Shown in pieces: positions 1 to 9,354 of a stretch of DNA of 64,000 nucleotides. The DNA is taken from positions 231 through 64,230 of the forward strand of contig NZ_DBBS01000015.1 of the NCBI RefSeq assembly GCF_002292295.1, read 5' to 3'. The DNA comes from Sphingomonas sp. UBA978 (GTDB lineage Bacteria; Pseudomonadota; Alphaproteobacteria; Sphingomonadales; Sphingomonadaceae). The translations under genes were made by a program, and so were the position numbers. Numbering within the stretch: the stretch's first letter is position 1; each line of letters starts with the position of its first letter. The notes beneath the pieces were generated by a model, which worked only from the letters and a program-made list of their open reading frames with translations, ran no database searches and was not told the DNA's origin.

Positions 1-722
1 GCCTGCATGGCGAAGTTGAACGTCATGAATTCGATGATCGGCTTCAGGCCGCCCATCGCCGCACCGGTGCCGACGCCGGCAAAGCCATATTCGGTGATCG
101 GCGTATCGATCACGCGGCGGTCGCCGAACTCGTCGAGCAGCCCCTGCGTCACCTTGTAGGCGCCCTGATACTGCGCGACTTCCTCGCCCATCACGAAGAC
201 GCGGTCGTCCTTGCGCATCTCCTCCGCCATCGCATCGCGCAGCGCTTCGCGAACGGTAGTCTTCACCATCTCGGTGCCCTCGGGGATCGCCGGGTCCTGG
301 ACGCCGTCGTTCTTCGCGGCGTCGAACAGCTGGCGCGCACCGGTCTCGACCTTCTCCTGCGCCGGATGCGCCGAATCCTCGACCGCATCGGTGGGCTTCT
401 GCTCGTCCGCCTTGGCGTCCGACTTCGGGCTGTCGTCCTTGGTCGCCGCCGGTGCCGACGTCGCGGCATCGGCGCTTTCGCCCTCCTCGATCAGCACGGC
501 GATGACGTCGCCGACCTTCACGTTGTCGGTGCCCTCGGCGATGACGATCTTGCCGATCGTGCCTTCATCGACGGCTTCGAACTCCATCGTCGCCTTGTCC
601 GTCTCGATCTCGGCCATGATGTCGCCGGACTTGACGGTATCGCCTTCCTTCACGAGCCACTTGGCGAGCGTGCCTTCCTCCATGGTGGGGGACAGCGCGG
701 GCATCTTGATCTCGATCGCCAT
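1..722 (-). CDS. pdhB: Pyruvate dehydrogenase E1 component subunit beta, lipoyl-domain form (3' end outside window)
   Basis: The visible N-terminal 240 residues start MAIEIKMPALSPTMEEGTLA and carry a biotinyl/lipoyl domain with the lipoylation motif ETDKA at about residues 40-45. An acidic Ala/Lys/Asp linker follows (about 80-120), then the start of the transketolase-type beta domain (TTVREALRDAMAEEM, VFVMGEEVAQYQGAYK). E1-beta pairs with E1-alpha to decarboxylate pyruvate with thiamine diphosphate and passes the acetyl group to E2. A lipoyl domain on E1-beta is known in several alphaproteobacteria. The start lies one base after the pdhA stop, so the two genes are co-transcribed. The gene runs off the left edge. 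Confidence 0.96.
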   Translation of the reverse strand, partial: MAIEIKMPALSPTMEEGTLAKWLVKEGDTVKSGDIMAEIETDKATMEFEAVDEGTIGKIVIAEGTDNVKVGDVIAVLIEEGESADAATSAPAATKDDSPKSDAKADEQKPTDAVEDSAHPAQEKVETGARQLFDAAKNDGVQDPAIPEGTEMVKTTVREALRDAMAEEMRKDDRVFVMGEEVAQYQGAYKVTQGLLDEFGDRRVIDTPITEYGFAGVGTGAAMGGLKPIIEFMTFNFAMQ

Positions 723-723
723 C

Positions 724-1764
724 TCAGTAGCTCTCCACCAGCACGTCGGTATACAGCTCGGCCTCGTCTGGCTCGGGCGTGCCTTCGGCGAAATCGGCGG
801 CTTCGTTCACGGTTTTGCGAATTTCCTGTTCGATGGACTTGAGATCGGCCTCGGTGACGCCCTCGGCTTCCAGCAGCTTCTTGACGTGCTCGATCGGGTC
901 GGACTTGTCGCGAACCCCCTGCACCTCTTCGCGGCTGCGGTACTTGGCGGGGTCGGACATGGAATGGCCGCGATAGCGATAGGTCTTCATCTCGAGGATG
1001 ACCGGCCCCTTGCCGGCGCGGACCCAGGCGAGCGCCTCCTCGGCGGCACCGCGGCAGGCGAGCACGTCCATGCCGTCGACCTGGATGCCGGGGATGCGGA
1101 AGCTTTCGCCGCGGCGATACAGCTGGTCCTCGGCCGAGGCGCGATTGACCGAGGTGCCCATGGCGTACTGGTTGTTCTCGATCACGAAGATGATCGGGAG
1201 CTTCCACAGCTCCGCCATGTTGAAGCTCTCGTAGACCTGGCCCTGGTTGGCCGCGCCATCGCCGAAATAGGCGAGGCAGACGCCGCCGTCGTTGCTGTAC
1301 TTGTGACCGAAGGCGAGGCCGGTGCCGAGGCTGACCTGCGCGCCGACGATGCCGTGGCCGCCGTAGAACTTATGTTCGGTCGAGAACATGTGCATCGACC
1401 CGCCCTTGCCGCGGCTGATGCCCGCGGCCCGGCCGGTCAGTTCGGCCATGATGACCTTGGGATCGATGCCATAGGCGAGCATGTGGCCATGGTCGCGATA
1501 TCCGGTGATGACCGAATCCTTGTCGCCGTCCAGCGCCGACTGCAGGCCGACCGCGACCGCTTCCTGGCCGATATAGAGGTGGCAGAAGCCGCCAATGAAA
1601 CCGAGCCCGTACAATTGGCCCGCCTTCTCCTCGAAACGGCGGATGAGGAGCATGTGCTTGTAGAAGTCGAGCAACTGCTCCTTGGTCGCCTCGAACGGCT
1701 TGGGATCGGCGGGACGCTCGCGATTGCTGAGCGGTACGGCGGGAGGAGCAGGCGATTTGGCCAC
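724..1764 (-). CDS. pdhA: Pyruvate dehydrogenase E1 component subunit alpha
   Basis: About 346 residues, the normal size for the family. It has the thiamine diphosphate binding signature GDGAANQGQ followed by the distal asparagine (about residue 200, ENNQYAMGT) and the regulatory-loop motif YRYRGHSMSDP. It forms the alpha2beta2 E1 enzyme with the downstream pdhB. I chose the GTG at 1764 (VAKSPAPP) because GAGG sits six bases upstream. A TTG at 1776 would add four residues but has a poor ribosome site. A sigma-70-like promoter is visible at 1799-1828. Confidence 0.96.
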   Translation of the reverse strand: MAKSPAPPAVPLSNRERPADPKPFEATKEQLLDFYKHMLLIRRFEEKAGQLYGLGFIGGFCHLYIGQEAVAVGLQSALDGDKDSVITGYRDHGHMLAYGIDPKVIMAELTGRAAGISRGKGGSMHMFSTEHKFYGGHGIVGAQVSLGTGLAFGHKYSNDGGVCLAYFGDGAANQGQVYESFNMAELWKLPIIFVIENNQYAMGTSVNRASAEDQLYRRGESFRIPGIQVDGMDVLACRGAAEEALAWVRAGKGPVILEMKTYRYRGHSMSDPAKYRSREEVQGVRDKSDPIEHVKKLLEAEGVTEADLKSIEQEIRKTVNEAADFAEGTPEPDEAELYTDVLVESY

Positions 1765-1798
1765 GTAATACCTCAACGGTCCTGGGGATGTGACGCAG

Positions 1799-1828
1799 CC
1801 TATAGGCCGGGTTCCGCCAGAACATCAA
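1799..1828 (-). promoter_or_regulatory. Putative promoter of pdhA-pdhB
   Basis: On the minus strand TTGATG (1823-1828) and TATAGG (1799-1804) are separated by 18 bases and lie about 35 bases upstream of the pdhA start. This resembles a housekeeping-sigma promoter; it is inferred from consensus only. Confidence 0.35.
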
Positions 1829-1906
1829 TTCCCTGGCGCACGTTGGCTGTGACGTAGCGTTTCCGGGCGGGACACGTCCGCGGCGGAACCGCACGGATCA
1901 TCGGCC

Positions 1907-3238
1907 ATGGATAGACCAACTATGTTGCCCTTCCCCCGCTCCCGCGCCAAAGCTTCGCGCGACATGGCCACCCATCCGTTCCGTATCGCCAATTTCCGCA
2001 GCTACTGGCTGTCGCGGCTGTCCGGCACGATTGCGCAGACCGCGCTCGCTATCGTCATCGGCTGGCAGGTCTATGGCCTGGCGCGCGAGACGATGGACGT
2101 GCGCGGATCGGCCTTCATGCTGGGGATGATCGGCGCGGCGCAGTTCGTGCCGCTGTTCCTGCTGACCCCGATCACCGGACTGGTCGCGGATAGCGTCGAC
2201 CGGCGCTGGATCGTCCGTGCGACGACGGCGCTGATCGGGCTTGTCGCGGCGATGCTCGGCGTGCTGACCTATCTCGGCGACCTTTCGCTGCCCTTCCTGT
2301 TCGGGGCGGCGGTGCTGATCGGCATCGCCCGCGCCTTCACGGGCCCCGCCTATTCGGCGCTCGCCCCCAATCTGGTGCCGCGCGAGAGCCTGCCGACCGC
2401 GATCGCGATCTCCTCGATCGCGTGGCAGGTCGGATCGATCGCCGGGCCAAGCGTCGGCGGCCTGCTCTACGCGATCCACCCCGACGTCGCCTATGCCACG
2501 ATCACCGGCCTGTTCGTCCTCGCGCTCGTCACGATGTTCACGATCGGCCCGGTGCCGCAGCCGCCGGCGCAGAAGGATCGCCGGCCGCTCGCCCGCATCC
2601 TCGACGGCTTCCATTATGTCGCCAACAACCGGCTGGTGCTGGCGGCGATCACGCTCGACCTGTTCGTCGTGCTGCTGGCGGGCGCGACCGCGCTGCTGCC
2701 GATCTACGCCCGCGACATCCTGCATGTCGGCGCGCAGGGGCTGGGGCTGCTCGCCGCCGGCATGGGCATCGGCGCGGCGGTAACCGCGGTGTGGTTCTCG
2801 TTCCGGCCGATGAATTCCAACGTCGGCGTCAAGATGCTGGTCGCGGTGATCGTCTTCGCGCTGGCGATCCTGACCTTCGGCGTGTCGACGTCCTTCCCGC
2901 TTAGCGTCGCGGCGCTGATCGTCGCGGGCGGCGCGGACATGGTGTCGGTCTACGTCCGCCAGTCGCTGATCCAGCTCCATACCCCCGACGCGATGCGCGG
3001 CCGGGTCAGCGCGGTGTCGCAGCTGACCATCTCGGCCTCGAACGAGCTCGGCGAGGCGGAAAGCGGCCTGCTCGCCTCGCTGCTCGGTCCGGTCGGCGCG
3101 GTCGCGTTCGGCGGCGTGGCGGCGATCTGCGTCACCCTGCTATGGGCGCGTCTGTTCCCCGAGCTCAAACGGGCGCGGACCTTCGATCCCCCCGACATGT
3201 TACAGGTCGAACCCCAACACGGAGAAGCCAAGCCATGA
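1907..3238 (+). CDS. MFS transporter, EntS/DUF894-type exporter
   Basis: 443 residues with about 12 hydrophobic segments. The N-terminal pattern FRIANFRSYWLSRLSGTIAQT and the loop GLVADSVDRRWIVR (the MFS DxxxRR motif between TM2 and TM3) match the enterobactin-exporter-like branch of the major facilitator superfamily. The substrate cannot be told. The real start could be the ATG at 1964 (MATHPFRI), since the first 19 residues are unlike a membrane protein N-terminus. The stop overlaps the cysK start (ATGA), so the two are probably co-translated. It is divergent from pdhA. Confidence 0.85.
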   Translation: MDRPTMLPFPRSRAKASRDMATHPFRIANFRSYWLSRLSGTIAQTALAIVIGWQVYGLARETMDVRGSAFMLGMIGAAQFVPLFLLTPITGLVADSVDRRWIVRATTALIGLVAAMLGVLTYLGDLSLPFLFGAAVLIGIARAFTGPAYSALAPNLVPRESLPTAIAISSIAWQVGSIAGPSVGGLLYAIHPDVAYATITGLFVLALVTMFTIGPVPQPPAQKDRRPLARILDGFHYVANNRLVLAAITLDLFVVLLAGATALLPIYARDILHVGAQGLGLLAAGMGIGAAVTAVWFSFRPMNSNVGVKMLVAVIVFALAILTFGVSTSFPLSVAALIVAGGADMVSVYVRQSLIQLHTPDAMRGRVSAVSQLTISASNELGEAESGLLASLLGPVGAVAFGGVAAICVTLLWARLFPELKRARTFDPPDMLQVEPQHGEAKP

Positions 3239-4155
3239 AGGCCAGAACCATCCTGGAAACGATCGGCAACACGCCGCACGTCCGCGTGTCCAAGCTGTTT
3301 CCCGATTCCGAAGTGTGGATCAAATCCGAACGCTCCAACCCCGGCGGCTCGATCAAGGATCGCATCGCGCTGGCGATGATCGAGGCGGCGGAGGCGAACG
3401 GCGACCTCAAACCCGGCGGCACGATCATCGAACCGACCAGCGGCAACACCGGCGTCGGCCTCGCGATGGTCGCCGCGGTCAAGGGCTACAAGCTCGTCCT
3501 CGTCATGCCCGAATCGATGTCGCTGGAACGCCGCCGGCTGATGCTGGCCTATGGCGCGACCTTCGATCTGACGCCGCGGGAGAAGGGCATGAAGGGCGCG
3601 ATCGAGCGTGCGCTCGAGCTGGTTCACCAGACGCCCGGCGCATGGATGCCGCAGCAGTTCGAGAATGGCGCGAACATCGACGTGCATGTCCGGACGACGG
3701 CGCAGGAGATCCTCAACGACTTCCGCGACACGCCGATCGACGTCATCATCACCGGTGTCGGCACCGGCGGCCATATCACCGGCGTCGCCGAGGCGCTGAA
3801 GAAGCACTGGCCGGACCTCAAGGTCTTCGCGGTCGAACCCGCCGCCTCGCCCGTCATCGCCGGCGGCCAGCCCGGCCCGCACCCGATCCAGGGCATCGGC
3901 GCCGGCTTCATCCCGCGCAACCTCCACACCCAGGCTCTCGACGGCGTGATCGAGGTCGACGCCGCAGTTGCCAAGGACATGGCGCGCCGTTCCGCGGCGG
4001 AAGAGGGCATGCTGGTCGGCATCTCGTCCGGCGCGACGCTGGCGGCGATCTTGCAGAAGCTGCCCGACCTGCCCGACGGCGTCCGTGTGCTCGGCTTCAA
4101 CTACGACACCGGCGAACGCTATCTGTCGGTCCCGGACTTCCTGCCCGAACAGTGA
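3235..4155 (+). CDS. cysK: Cysteine synthase A (O-acetylserine sulfhydrylase)
   Basis: 306 residues. It makes L-cysteine from O-acetylserine and sulfide with pyridoxal phosphate. The PLP lysine lies in NPGGSIKDRIA (about residue 42), the substrate loop is EPTSGNTG, and the phosphate-binding loop is GVGTGGHITG (about 175). The C-terminal SSGATLAA motif is present. The ATG overlaps the preceding transporter stop and the stop overlaps the next gene's GTG. Sulfate-activation genes lie 13 kb downstream. Confidence 0.95.
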   Translation: MKARTILETIGNTPHVRVSKLFPDSEVWIKSERSNPGGSIKDRIALAMIEAAEANGDLKPGGTIIEPTSGNTGVGLAMVAAVKGYKLVLVMPESMSLERRRLMLAYGATFDLTPREKGMKGAIERALELVHQTPGAWMPQQFENGANIDVHVRTTAQEILNDFRDTPIDVIITGVGTGGHITGVAEALKKHWPDLKVFAVEPAASPVIAGGQPGPHPIQGIGAGFIPRNLHTQALDGVIEVDAAVAKDMARRSAAEEGMLVGISSGATLAAILQKLPDLPDGVRVLGFNYDTGERYLSVPDFLPEQ

Positions 4156-5438
4156 GCATCTCCCCCGAAGCGCGCAGTCCGATGTGGCTGCGTGCCGTGC
4201 TGACGGCGACGGCCCTCGTGGCGGTCGCCGTTCCGGCGCTGATCGTCACCCATCCGCCCGCGATGCCCGTCCCGGCGCACAAGCGCCTCGTCCTGCCGCG
4301 CCGCGTCGTCCCGGCGGCCGAGCTGCCGCCGGTCGAGCCGGTGGAATTCGTCGACCTGTCGCCGGAGGATGCCAAGGCGTTCAACGCCGGCGTGCCGTTC
4401 TCGACCCTGCCCAACCCGCCGGCGCGGCCGTTCCGCTTCGCCGGCAGCGAGGAGGATCGTGCCCGCGCGCTCGACTGCATGGCGGCGGGCGTGTTGTATG
4501 AAGCGGGCGACGACAGCGAGGGTGAACGCGCGGTCGCGCAGGTCGTGCTCAACCGGTTGCGCCACCCCGCCTTTCCCAAGACCGTCTGCGGCGTGATCTT
4601 CGAGGGCGAGGAACGCAGCACGGGCTGTCAGTTCAGCTTCAGCTGCGACCATGCGCTGACCCGCTGGACGCCCACCGGCGACGCCTGGCGCCGCGCGCGC
4701 GACGTCGCGACACTAGCGCTCAACGGTTCGGTCTACCGTCCGGTCGGCTATGCGACGCATTACCATACCGATTGGGTCGTGCCCTATTGGCAGGCGAGCC
4801 TCGACAAGGTCGTCGCGGTGCACAGCCATCTGTTCTTCCGCTGGACCGGCTGGTGGGGCACCCCGCCGGCGTTCAACCGCACGGTCAGCTCGTCCGAGCC
4901 GGTGATCGCGCAGCTCGCGCCGCTGTCGGACGCGCACAAGACCGCGGTCGCGATGGCGGATGCCGATGCGGCGCTGTTCGAGGCATCGGCCGCGCTCGGC
5001 CTGCTCGACGGTGAGCCTGCCCCGCCCGAAGCGGCACCGGTCACCGGCGGCGCGGCGGACCCGGACAGCCTGCTCGTCACCCTGCCCGCCAACGCGCTGC
5101 CCGGCATCTATCCGCTGATCGCCACCCATGCCTGCGCGTCGCGCAAGGTCTGCAAATTCTCCGCCTGGTCCGATGCCGCGGCGACGCCGACCAGCCTGCC
5201 GCTCTCCGCCGAACAGGTCGCGACGATGACGTTTAGTTATTATCGCGACCGCGACGCGGGGATCGACAAGATGCTGTGGAATTGCGCGCAGGCGAAGCGT
5301 GTCGACCGGCGCGAGTGCATGAAGCAGCAGGTGCTGCTGACCGCACCGCCCGCGGCGCGGGACACGGAGGTGCTCGGCGGCGTGCGACGCAAGACGGAGC
5401 CGGCCCCCGCTCCAGCACCGACCCCGCCGGCCAAATAG
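4152..5438 (+). CDS. Cell wall hydrolase, SleB-type, with N-terminal membrane anchor
   Basis: 428 residues. A hydrophobic stretch (MWLRAVLTATALVAVAVPAL) near the N-terminus is a signal or anchor. A SleB-like hydrolase domain follows at about 115-230: the family helix ALDCMAAGVLYEAGDDSEGERAV bears the likely catalytic glutamate, followed by QVVLNRLRHPAFP, the CQFSFSCD segment and YATHYHTDWVVPYW. The remaining roughly 200 residues are Ala/Pro-rich without a recognised domain. The GTG at 4152 overlaps the cysK stop (GTGA). The ATG at 4182, just before the hydrophobic stretch, is an equally reasonable start. Confidence 0.85.
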   Translation: MSISPEARSPMWLRAVLTATALVAVAVPALIVTHPPAMPVPAHKRLVLPRRVVPAAELPPVEPVEFVDLSPEDAKAFNAGVPFSTLPNPPARPFRFAGSEEDRARALDCMAAGVLYEAGDDSEGERAVAQVVLNRLRHPAFPKTVCGVIFEGEERSTGCQFSFSCDHALTRWTPTGDAWRRARDVATLALNGSVYRPVGYATHYHTDWVVPYWQASLDKVVAVHSHLFFRWTGWWGTPPAFNRTVSSSEPVIAQLAPLSDAHKTAVAMADADAALFEASAALGLLDGEPAPPEAAPVTGGAADPDSLLVTLPANALPGIYPLIATHACASRKVCKFSAWSDAAATPTSLPLSAEQVATMTFSYYRDRDAGIDKMLWNCAQAKRVDRRECMKQQVLLTAPPAARDTEVLGGVRRKTEPAPAPAPTPPAK

Positions 5439-5460
5439 GCGTCGTTACCGCGTAACTGGC

Positions 5461-5490
5461 CTCCCCCTCCCCACGAAAGGAGAGGGAGGT
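5461..5490. repeat. GC-rich imperfect inverted repeat
   Basis: A pyrimidine-rich arm (CCTCCCCCTCC) and a purine-rich arm (GGAGAGGGAGG) flank a short loop, between two convergent genes. It resembles the short CCTC/GAGG palindromic elements scattered through sphingomonad genomes. A related element is at 47506-47544. The adjoining 5491-5531 holds nothing else I recognise. Confidence 0.4.
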
Positions 5491-5531
5491 CCGAAGCGGA
5501 TGAAGCCTATCGATGACCGGGCGGCGGACCG

Positions 5532-5783
5532 TCACCGATGACCACGGATAGCCTTCGCCAGCGCCGCCTTGTCCATCGTCGATCGCCCCGCGATCCCGAT
5601 GTCGCGCGCCTCCTTCAACAGCTCGGCCTTGGTCCGCTCCTCGAGCCGGTCGCCGCGATGGGCGAGCGGGCCGTTTGCCTTCGCATTGGCGATCCGCGCC
5701 GCCTTTTCCTTCGATGCCCCCTGTTTGCGCAGTTCGTCGTAAAGCGCGTCGTCCTTGATCTGCGCGCCGTGATCCTTCGCCAT
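5532..5783 (-). CDS. Small Rho N-terminal-domain (SAP-like) protein
   Basis: 83 residues, highly charged. The C-terminal half, ERTKAELLKEARDIGIAGRS followed by TMDKAALAKAIR, matches the helix-turn-helix fold of the Rho termination factor N-terminal domain, here as a free-standing protein. The N-terminal half (DELRKQGASKEKAARIANA) is a conserved part of the same small family (I recall it as DUF7218). Role unknown; nucleic-acid binding is inferred from the fold. It is divergent from purF. Confidence 0.75.
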   Translation of the reverse strand: MAKDHGAQIKDDALYDELRKQGASKEKAARIANAKANGPLAHRGDRLEERTKAELLKEARDIGIAGRSTMDKAALAKAIRGHR

Positions 5784-5912
5784 GCGACCTCTCCTCGTCG
5801 GCGCCCAGAACGCGGCAATCGCAAAACGGTTCGTTTTTCCGTGTTACAAGCAGGCGACAAACGCGGAATGCGTTTCTATATGGCCACCCGCACGAAGTGA
5901 GCCCCCGCCACC

Positions 5913-7370
5913 ATGCTGACCACACATCCCTTCGACGACGACAAACTGCACGAGGAGTGCGGCGTGTTCGGCGTATCCGGCAGCGACAGCGCTGCGGCCC
6001 TCGTCGCGCTCGGCCTGCACGCCCTGCAGCACCGGGGGCAGGAGGCCGCCGGCATCAGCAGCTTCGACGGCCATCATTTCCACACCCATCGCGCGATGGG
6101 GCATGTCGCCGGCAATTTCGATCGTGACGACGTGATCCGCGCGCTGCCGGGCGAATCGGCGGTCGGCCACGTCCGCTATTCGACCACCGGCGAAACCGCG
6201 CTGCGCAACGTCCAGCCGCTCTATGCCGAACTGGCCAGCGGCGGCTTTGCAGTCGCGCATAACGGCAACATTTCCAACGCGATGAAGCTGCGTCGCGAGC
6301 TGATCCGGCGCGGTTCGATCTTCCAGTCGACCAGCGATACCGAGACGATCATCCACCTCGTCGCGACGTCCAACTATCGCACGCTGCTCGACCGTTTCAT
6401 CGATGCGCTGAAGCAGATCGAGGGTGCCTACAGCCTCGTCGTGATGACGCCCGAAGGCATGATCGCCTGCCGCGATCCGCTCGGCATCCGGCCGCTGGTG
6501 ATGGGCAGGCTGGACGGCGCGGTGATCTTCGCCTCCGAAACCGTGGCGCTCGATGTCTGCGGCGCGACCTTCGAACGGCAGGTCGAACCGGGCGAGCTGG
6601 TCATCGTCCAGAACGGGGAAGTCCGCTCGATTCGCCCGTTCGCGCCGATGGCGCCGCGGCCGTGCATCTTCGAATGGGTCTATTTCAGCCGCCCCGATTC
6701 GATCGCGGGCGACCAGTCGGTCTATACCGTCCGCAAGGAAATCGGCGCGCAGCTCGCGATCGAATCGCCGGTCGAGGCCGACCTCGTCATCCCGGTGCCC
6801 GATTCGGGCGTCCCCGCCGCGATCGGCTACGCCCAGCAATCGGGCATTCCGTTCGAACTCGGCATCATCCGCTCGCATTACGTCGGCCGCACCTTCATTC
6901 AGCCGGGCGACAAGGTCCGTCATCTGGGCGTCAAGCTGAAGCACAATGCCAACCGCGCGCTCATCAAGGGCAAGCGGGTCGTGCTGGTCGACGATTCGAT
7001 CGTGCGGGGCACCACCAGCCTCAAGATCGTGCAGATGATGCGCGATGCCGGTGCGGCCGAGGTGCATATGCGCATCGCCAGCCCGCCGACCCGGCACAGC
7101 TGCTTCTACGGCGTCGACACGCCCGAACGCGCCAAGCTGCTCGCCGCCAAGCACGACGTCGGCGGCATGACCGACTTCATTCACGCCGACAGCCTGTCGT
7201 TCGTCTCGATCGACGGCCTGTACAAGGCGCTGGGCGAGGCGAAGCGCGCGGACATCCGGCCGAAATATTGCGACGCCTGCTTCACCGGCGACTATCCGAC
7301 CTCGCTGACCGACCAGGACGACAGCGTCACCGTCGACCAGTTCGCGATGCTCGCCGAGCGGGTCAACTGA
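5913..7370 (+). CDS. purF: Amidophosphoribosyltransferase
   Basis: 485 residues. First committed step of purine synthesis, making phosphoribosylamine from PRPP and glutamine. A short propeptide precedes the catalytic Cys16 (EECGVFGV), so the mature enzyme should be processed to an N-terminal cysteine. The glutaminase domain shows LQHRGQEAAGI and GHVRYSTTG. The phosphoribosyltransferase domain has the PRPP loop VVLVDDSIVRGTTS at about 360. The cysteines near 395-470 fit the Fe-S-containing class. The SDR gene starts 10 bases downstream. Confidence 0.96.
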   Translation: MLTTHPFDDDKLHEECGVFGVSGSDSAAALVALGLHALQHRGQEAAGISSFDGHHFHTHRAMGHVAGNFDRDDVIRALPGESAVGHVRYSTTGETALRNVQPLYAELASGGFAVAHNGNISNAMKLRRELIRRGSIFQSTSDTETIIHLVATSNYRTLLDRFIDALKQIEGAYSLVVMTPEGMIACRDPLGIRPLVMGRLDGAVIFASETVALDVCGATFERQVEPGELVIVQNGEVRSIRPFAPMAPRPCIFEWVYFSRPDSIAGDQSVYTVRKEIGAQLAIESPVEADLVIPVPDSGVPAAIGYAQQSGIPFELGIIRSHYVGRTFIQPGDKVRHLGVKLKHNANRALIKGKRVVLVDDSIVRGTTSLKIVQMMRDAGAAEVHMRIASPPTRHSCFYGVDTPERAKLLAAKHDVGGMTDFIHADSLSFVSIDGLYKALGEAKRADIRPKYCDACFTGDYPTSLTDQDDSVTVDQFAMLAERVN

Positions 7371-7380
7371 CGCACAACCG

Positions 7381-8088
7381 ATGACCAAGCCTCTTGCAAA
7401 CCAACTCGCGCTGGTGACCGGCGCGAGCCGCGGCATCGGCGCCGCCACCGCCATCGCTCTGGGCGCGGCGGGCGCGCATGTCGTGCTCACCGCCCGCACC
7501 GCCAAGGATCTGGAGGCGGTCGAGGAGACGATCTTCGACGCCGGCGGATCGGCGACGATCGCGCCGCTCGACCTGACGCAGACCGACAGCATCGCGCGGC
7601 TGGCCTCGGCGGTCGGCGAACGCTGGCAGGCGCTCGACGTGCTGGTGCTCAACGCCGGCATGCTCGGCAGCCTCGCCGCGGTGCCGGCGATCGACCCCAA
7701 GGAGCTGGCGCAGGTGCTGACGCTCAACGTCAGCGCGCAGGTCGCGATGATCCAGGCGTTTGACGCGATGCTGCGCAAGGCCCCGGCGGCGAAGGTGATC
7801 GGCGTCACCTCCAGCGTCGGCCGCAACGCGCGCGCCTATTGGGGTGCCTATGGCGCCTCCAAGGCGGCGTTCGAGACGATCCTCGGTGCCTATGGCGACG
7901 AGACGAGCGACATCAGCGGCATCCGCACCGCGATCCTCGATCCGGGCGCGACGCGGACCAAGATGCGCGCGCGTGCCTATCCGGGCGAGGACCCGGCGTC
8001 GGTCAAGCCGCCCGAGACGGTCGCGGAGCGGATCGTCGCGCTGGCGATCGCCGGGTTCAGCGCCGGACATCGCGAGCGGGTGGGCTGA
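7381..8088 (+). CDS. Short-chain dehydrogenase/reductase
   Basis: 235 residues with the classical SDR signature: the cofactor loop TGASRGIG at about 14-21, LNAG at about 91-94, a serine in VTSSVG and the catalytic YGASK at about 158. The substrate is unknown. Position 10 bases after purF suggests co-transcription, although no functional link to purines is evident. Confidence 0.9.
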   Translation: MTKPLANQLALVTGASRGIGAATAIALGAAGAHVVLTARTAKDLEAVEETIFDAGGSATIAPLDLTQTDSIARLASAVGERWQALDVLVLNAGMLGSLAAVPAIDPKELAQVLTLNVSAQVAMIQAFDAMLRKAPAAKVIGVTSSVGRNARAYWGAYGASKAAFETILGAYGDETSDISGIRTAILDPGATRTKMRARAYPGEDPASVKPPETVAERIVALAIAGFSAGHRERVG

Positions 8089-8106
8089 CGGCGCGGGTCC
8101 GGCGGC

Positions 8107-9312
8107 TCAGCCCTGCCGGACCAACGTCACCTGCGCGACGTCGATACCGCGACCGCGAAAACCCCCTTCGCAATACATCAGGTAATAGCGCCACAGATCG
8201 CGGAACCGCGCATCCAGCCGCGCGGGCAATTGCCCGGCCTTGTCGGCATTGTCGAAGCGCTCGCGCCAATGACGCAACGTCTGCGCATAATCGAGGCCGA
8301 AGCTGTGATGGTCGGTCCATGCCAGCCCGCTTGCCTCGCACAAGGCACGGAACCGGCTCTCGGACAGCAGCATGCCGCCCGGAAAGACGTAGCGCTGGAT
8401 GAAGTCGACGCCCTGTGCATAGCGTTCGAAGACGTCGTCGGCGATGCTGATATATTGGATCGCGGCACGCCCGCCGGGCTTCAGCAGCCGCGCCAGCGTG
8501 TCGCAATAGACCGGCCAATAGGCCTGGCCGACCGCCTCGACCATCTCGATGCTCGCGATCGCATCGAACGTCCCGGCGACGTCGCGATAATCGGTCAGCG
8601 CCACCGTGACGCCGGGCAGCGCCATGGCGTCGACCGCCGCCTTCTGCTCGGTCGACAGCGTCAGCGCATGGACCTTGCGCCCCCCCGCCGATGCCGCGGC
8701 GGCGAACGAGCCCCAGCCGCAGCCGATCTCCAGGATCGTGTCGCCCGGCTCCGTCCCGGTCCGGTCGAGGACCGCGGCGAGCTTGCGCGCCTGCGCCGTG
8801 GCGAGCGTATCGCAGGACTCGAAGATCCCGCTCGAATAGGTCAGGCTCGGGTCCAGCCATGCGCGGTAGAAATCGTTGCCCAGGTCGTAATGCTCGGCGA
8901 TGTTGCGGCGCGATCCGTCGCGGTCGTTGCGGCGCAGCGCATGCCAGCCGCGCAGCAGCAGTTTCGACAGCCCGCCCGCCCGCGCGGTCCCGGCAAGCGC
9001 GACGCGGTTGCGCATGAACAGGTCGAACAGCGGCACCGGGTCAGGGCTCGACCAGTCACCGGCGGCCCAGGCGCGATACCAGCCGACCGACCCGCCGGTT
9101 GCCAGCCTGACCAGCGCACGCCAGCGATGCAGCGTGACGATCGGCACCGGCCCGGGTTTCCGCCCGCCGAGCAGACGGTGGGTGCCGTCGGGCAGGCGCG
9201 CCTCGATCCCCCCGGTCGCCAGCCCGGCGTCGATCCGGTCGAGGAAGCGGTGGAAGACGGGGGCGAGCGCGCGTTGCTGTACTGTGTCCCGGGGCATGTC
9301 GGGCGCGCTCAT
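8107..9312 (-). CDS. cfa: Cyclopropane-fatty-acyl-phospholipid synthase family methyltransferase
   Basis: 401 residues. The C-terminal two thirds is an SAM-dependent methyltransferase (DTILEIGCGWGSFA at about 195) with family motifs EHYDLGNDFYRAWLD, LTYSSGIFE, SIEMVEAVG and RYVFPGGMLL. It should add a methylene group to double bonds of membrane phospholipids, though related enzymes make other lipid changes. It is convergent with the SDR gene (18 bases apart) and downstream of the HDAC-like gene on the same strand. Confidence 0.87.
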   Translation of the reverse strand: MSAPDMPRDTVQQRALAPVFHRFLDRIDAGLATGGIEARLPDGTHRLLGGRKPGPVPIVTLHRWRALVRLATGGSVGWYRAWAAGDWSSPDPVPLFDLFMRNRVALAGTARAGGLSKLLLRGWHALRRNDRDGSRRNIAEHYDLGNDFYRAWLDPSLTYSSGIFESCDTLATAQARKLAAVLDRTGTEPGDTILEIGCGWGSFAAAASAGGRKVHALTLSTEQKAAVDAMALPGVTVALTDYRDVAGTFDAIASIEMVEAVGQAYWPVYCDTLARLLKPGGRAAIQYISIADDVFERYAQGVDFIQRYVFPGGMLLSESRFRALCEASGLAWTDHHSFGLDYAQTLRHWRERFDNADKAGQLPARLDARFRDLWRYYLMYCEGGFRGRGIDVAQVTLVRQG

Positions 9313-9354
9313 GCCGCAGCTTGGCGGATTGGGGAAGGGCCAAGCGCGCCCGCG

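Noticed and set aside
5844..7826. 660-codon minus-strand open frame over purF
   Set aside because: Antisense to purF and the SDR gene, which have complete catalytic motifs.
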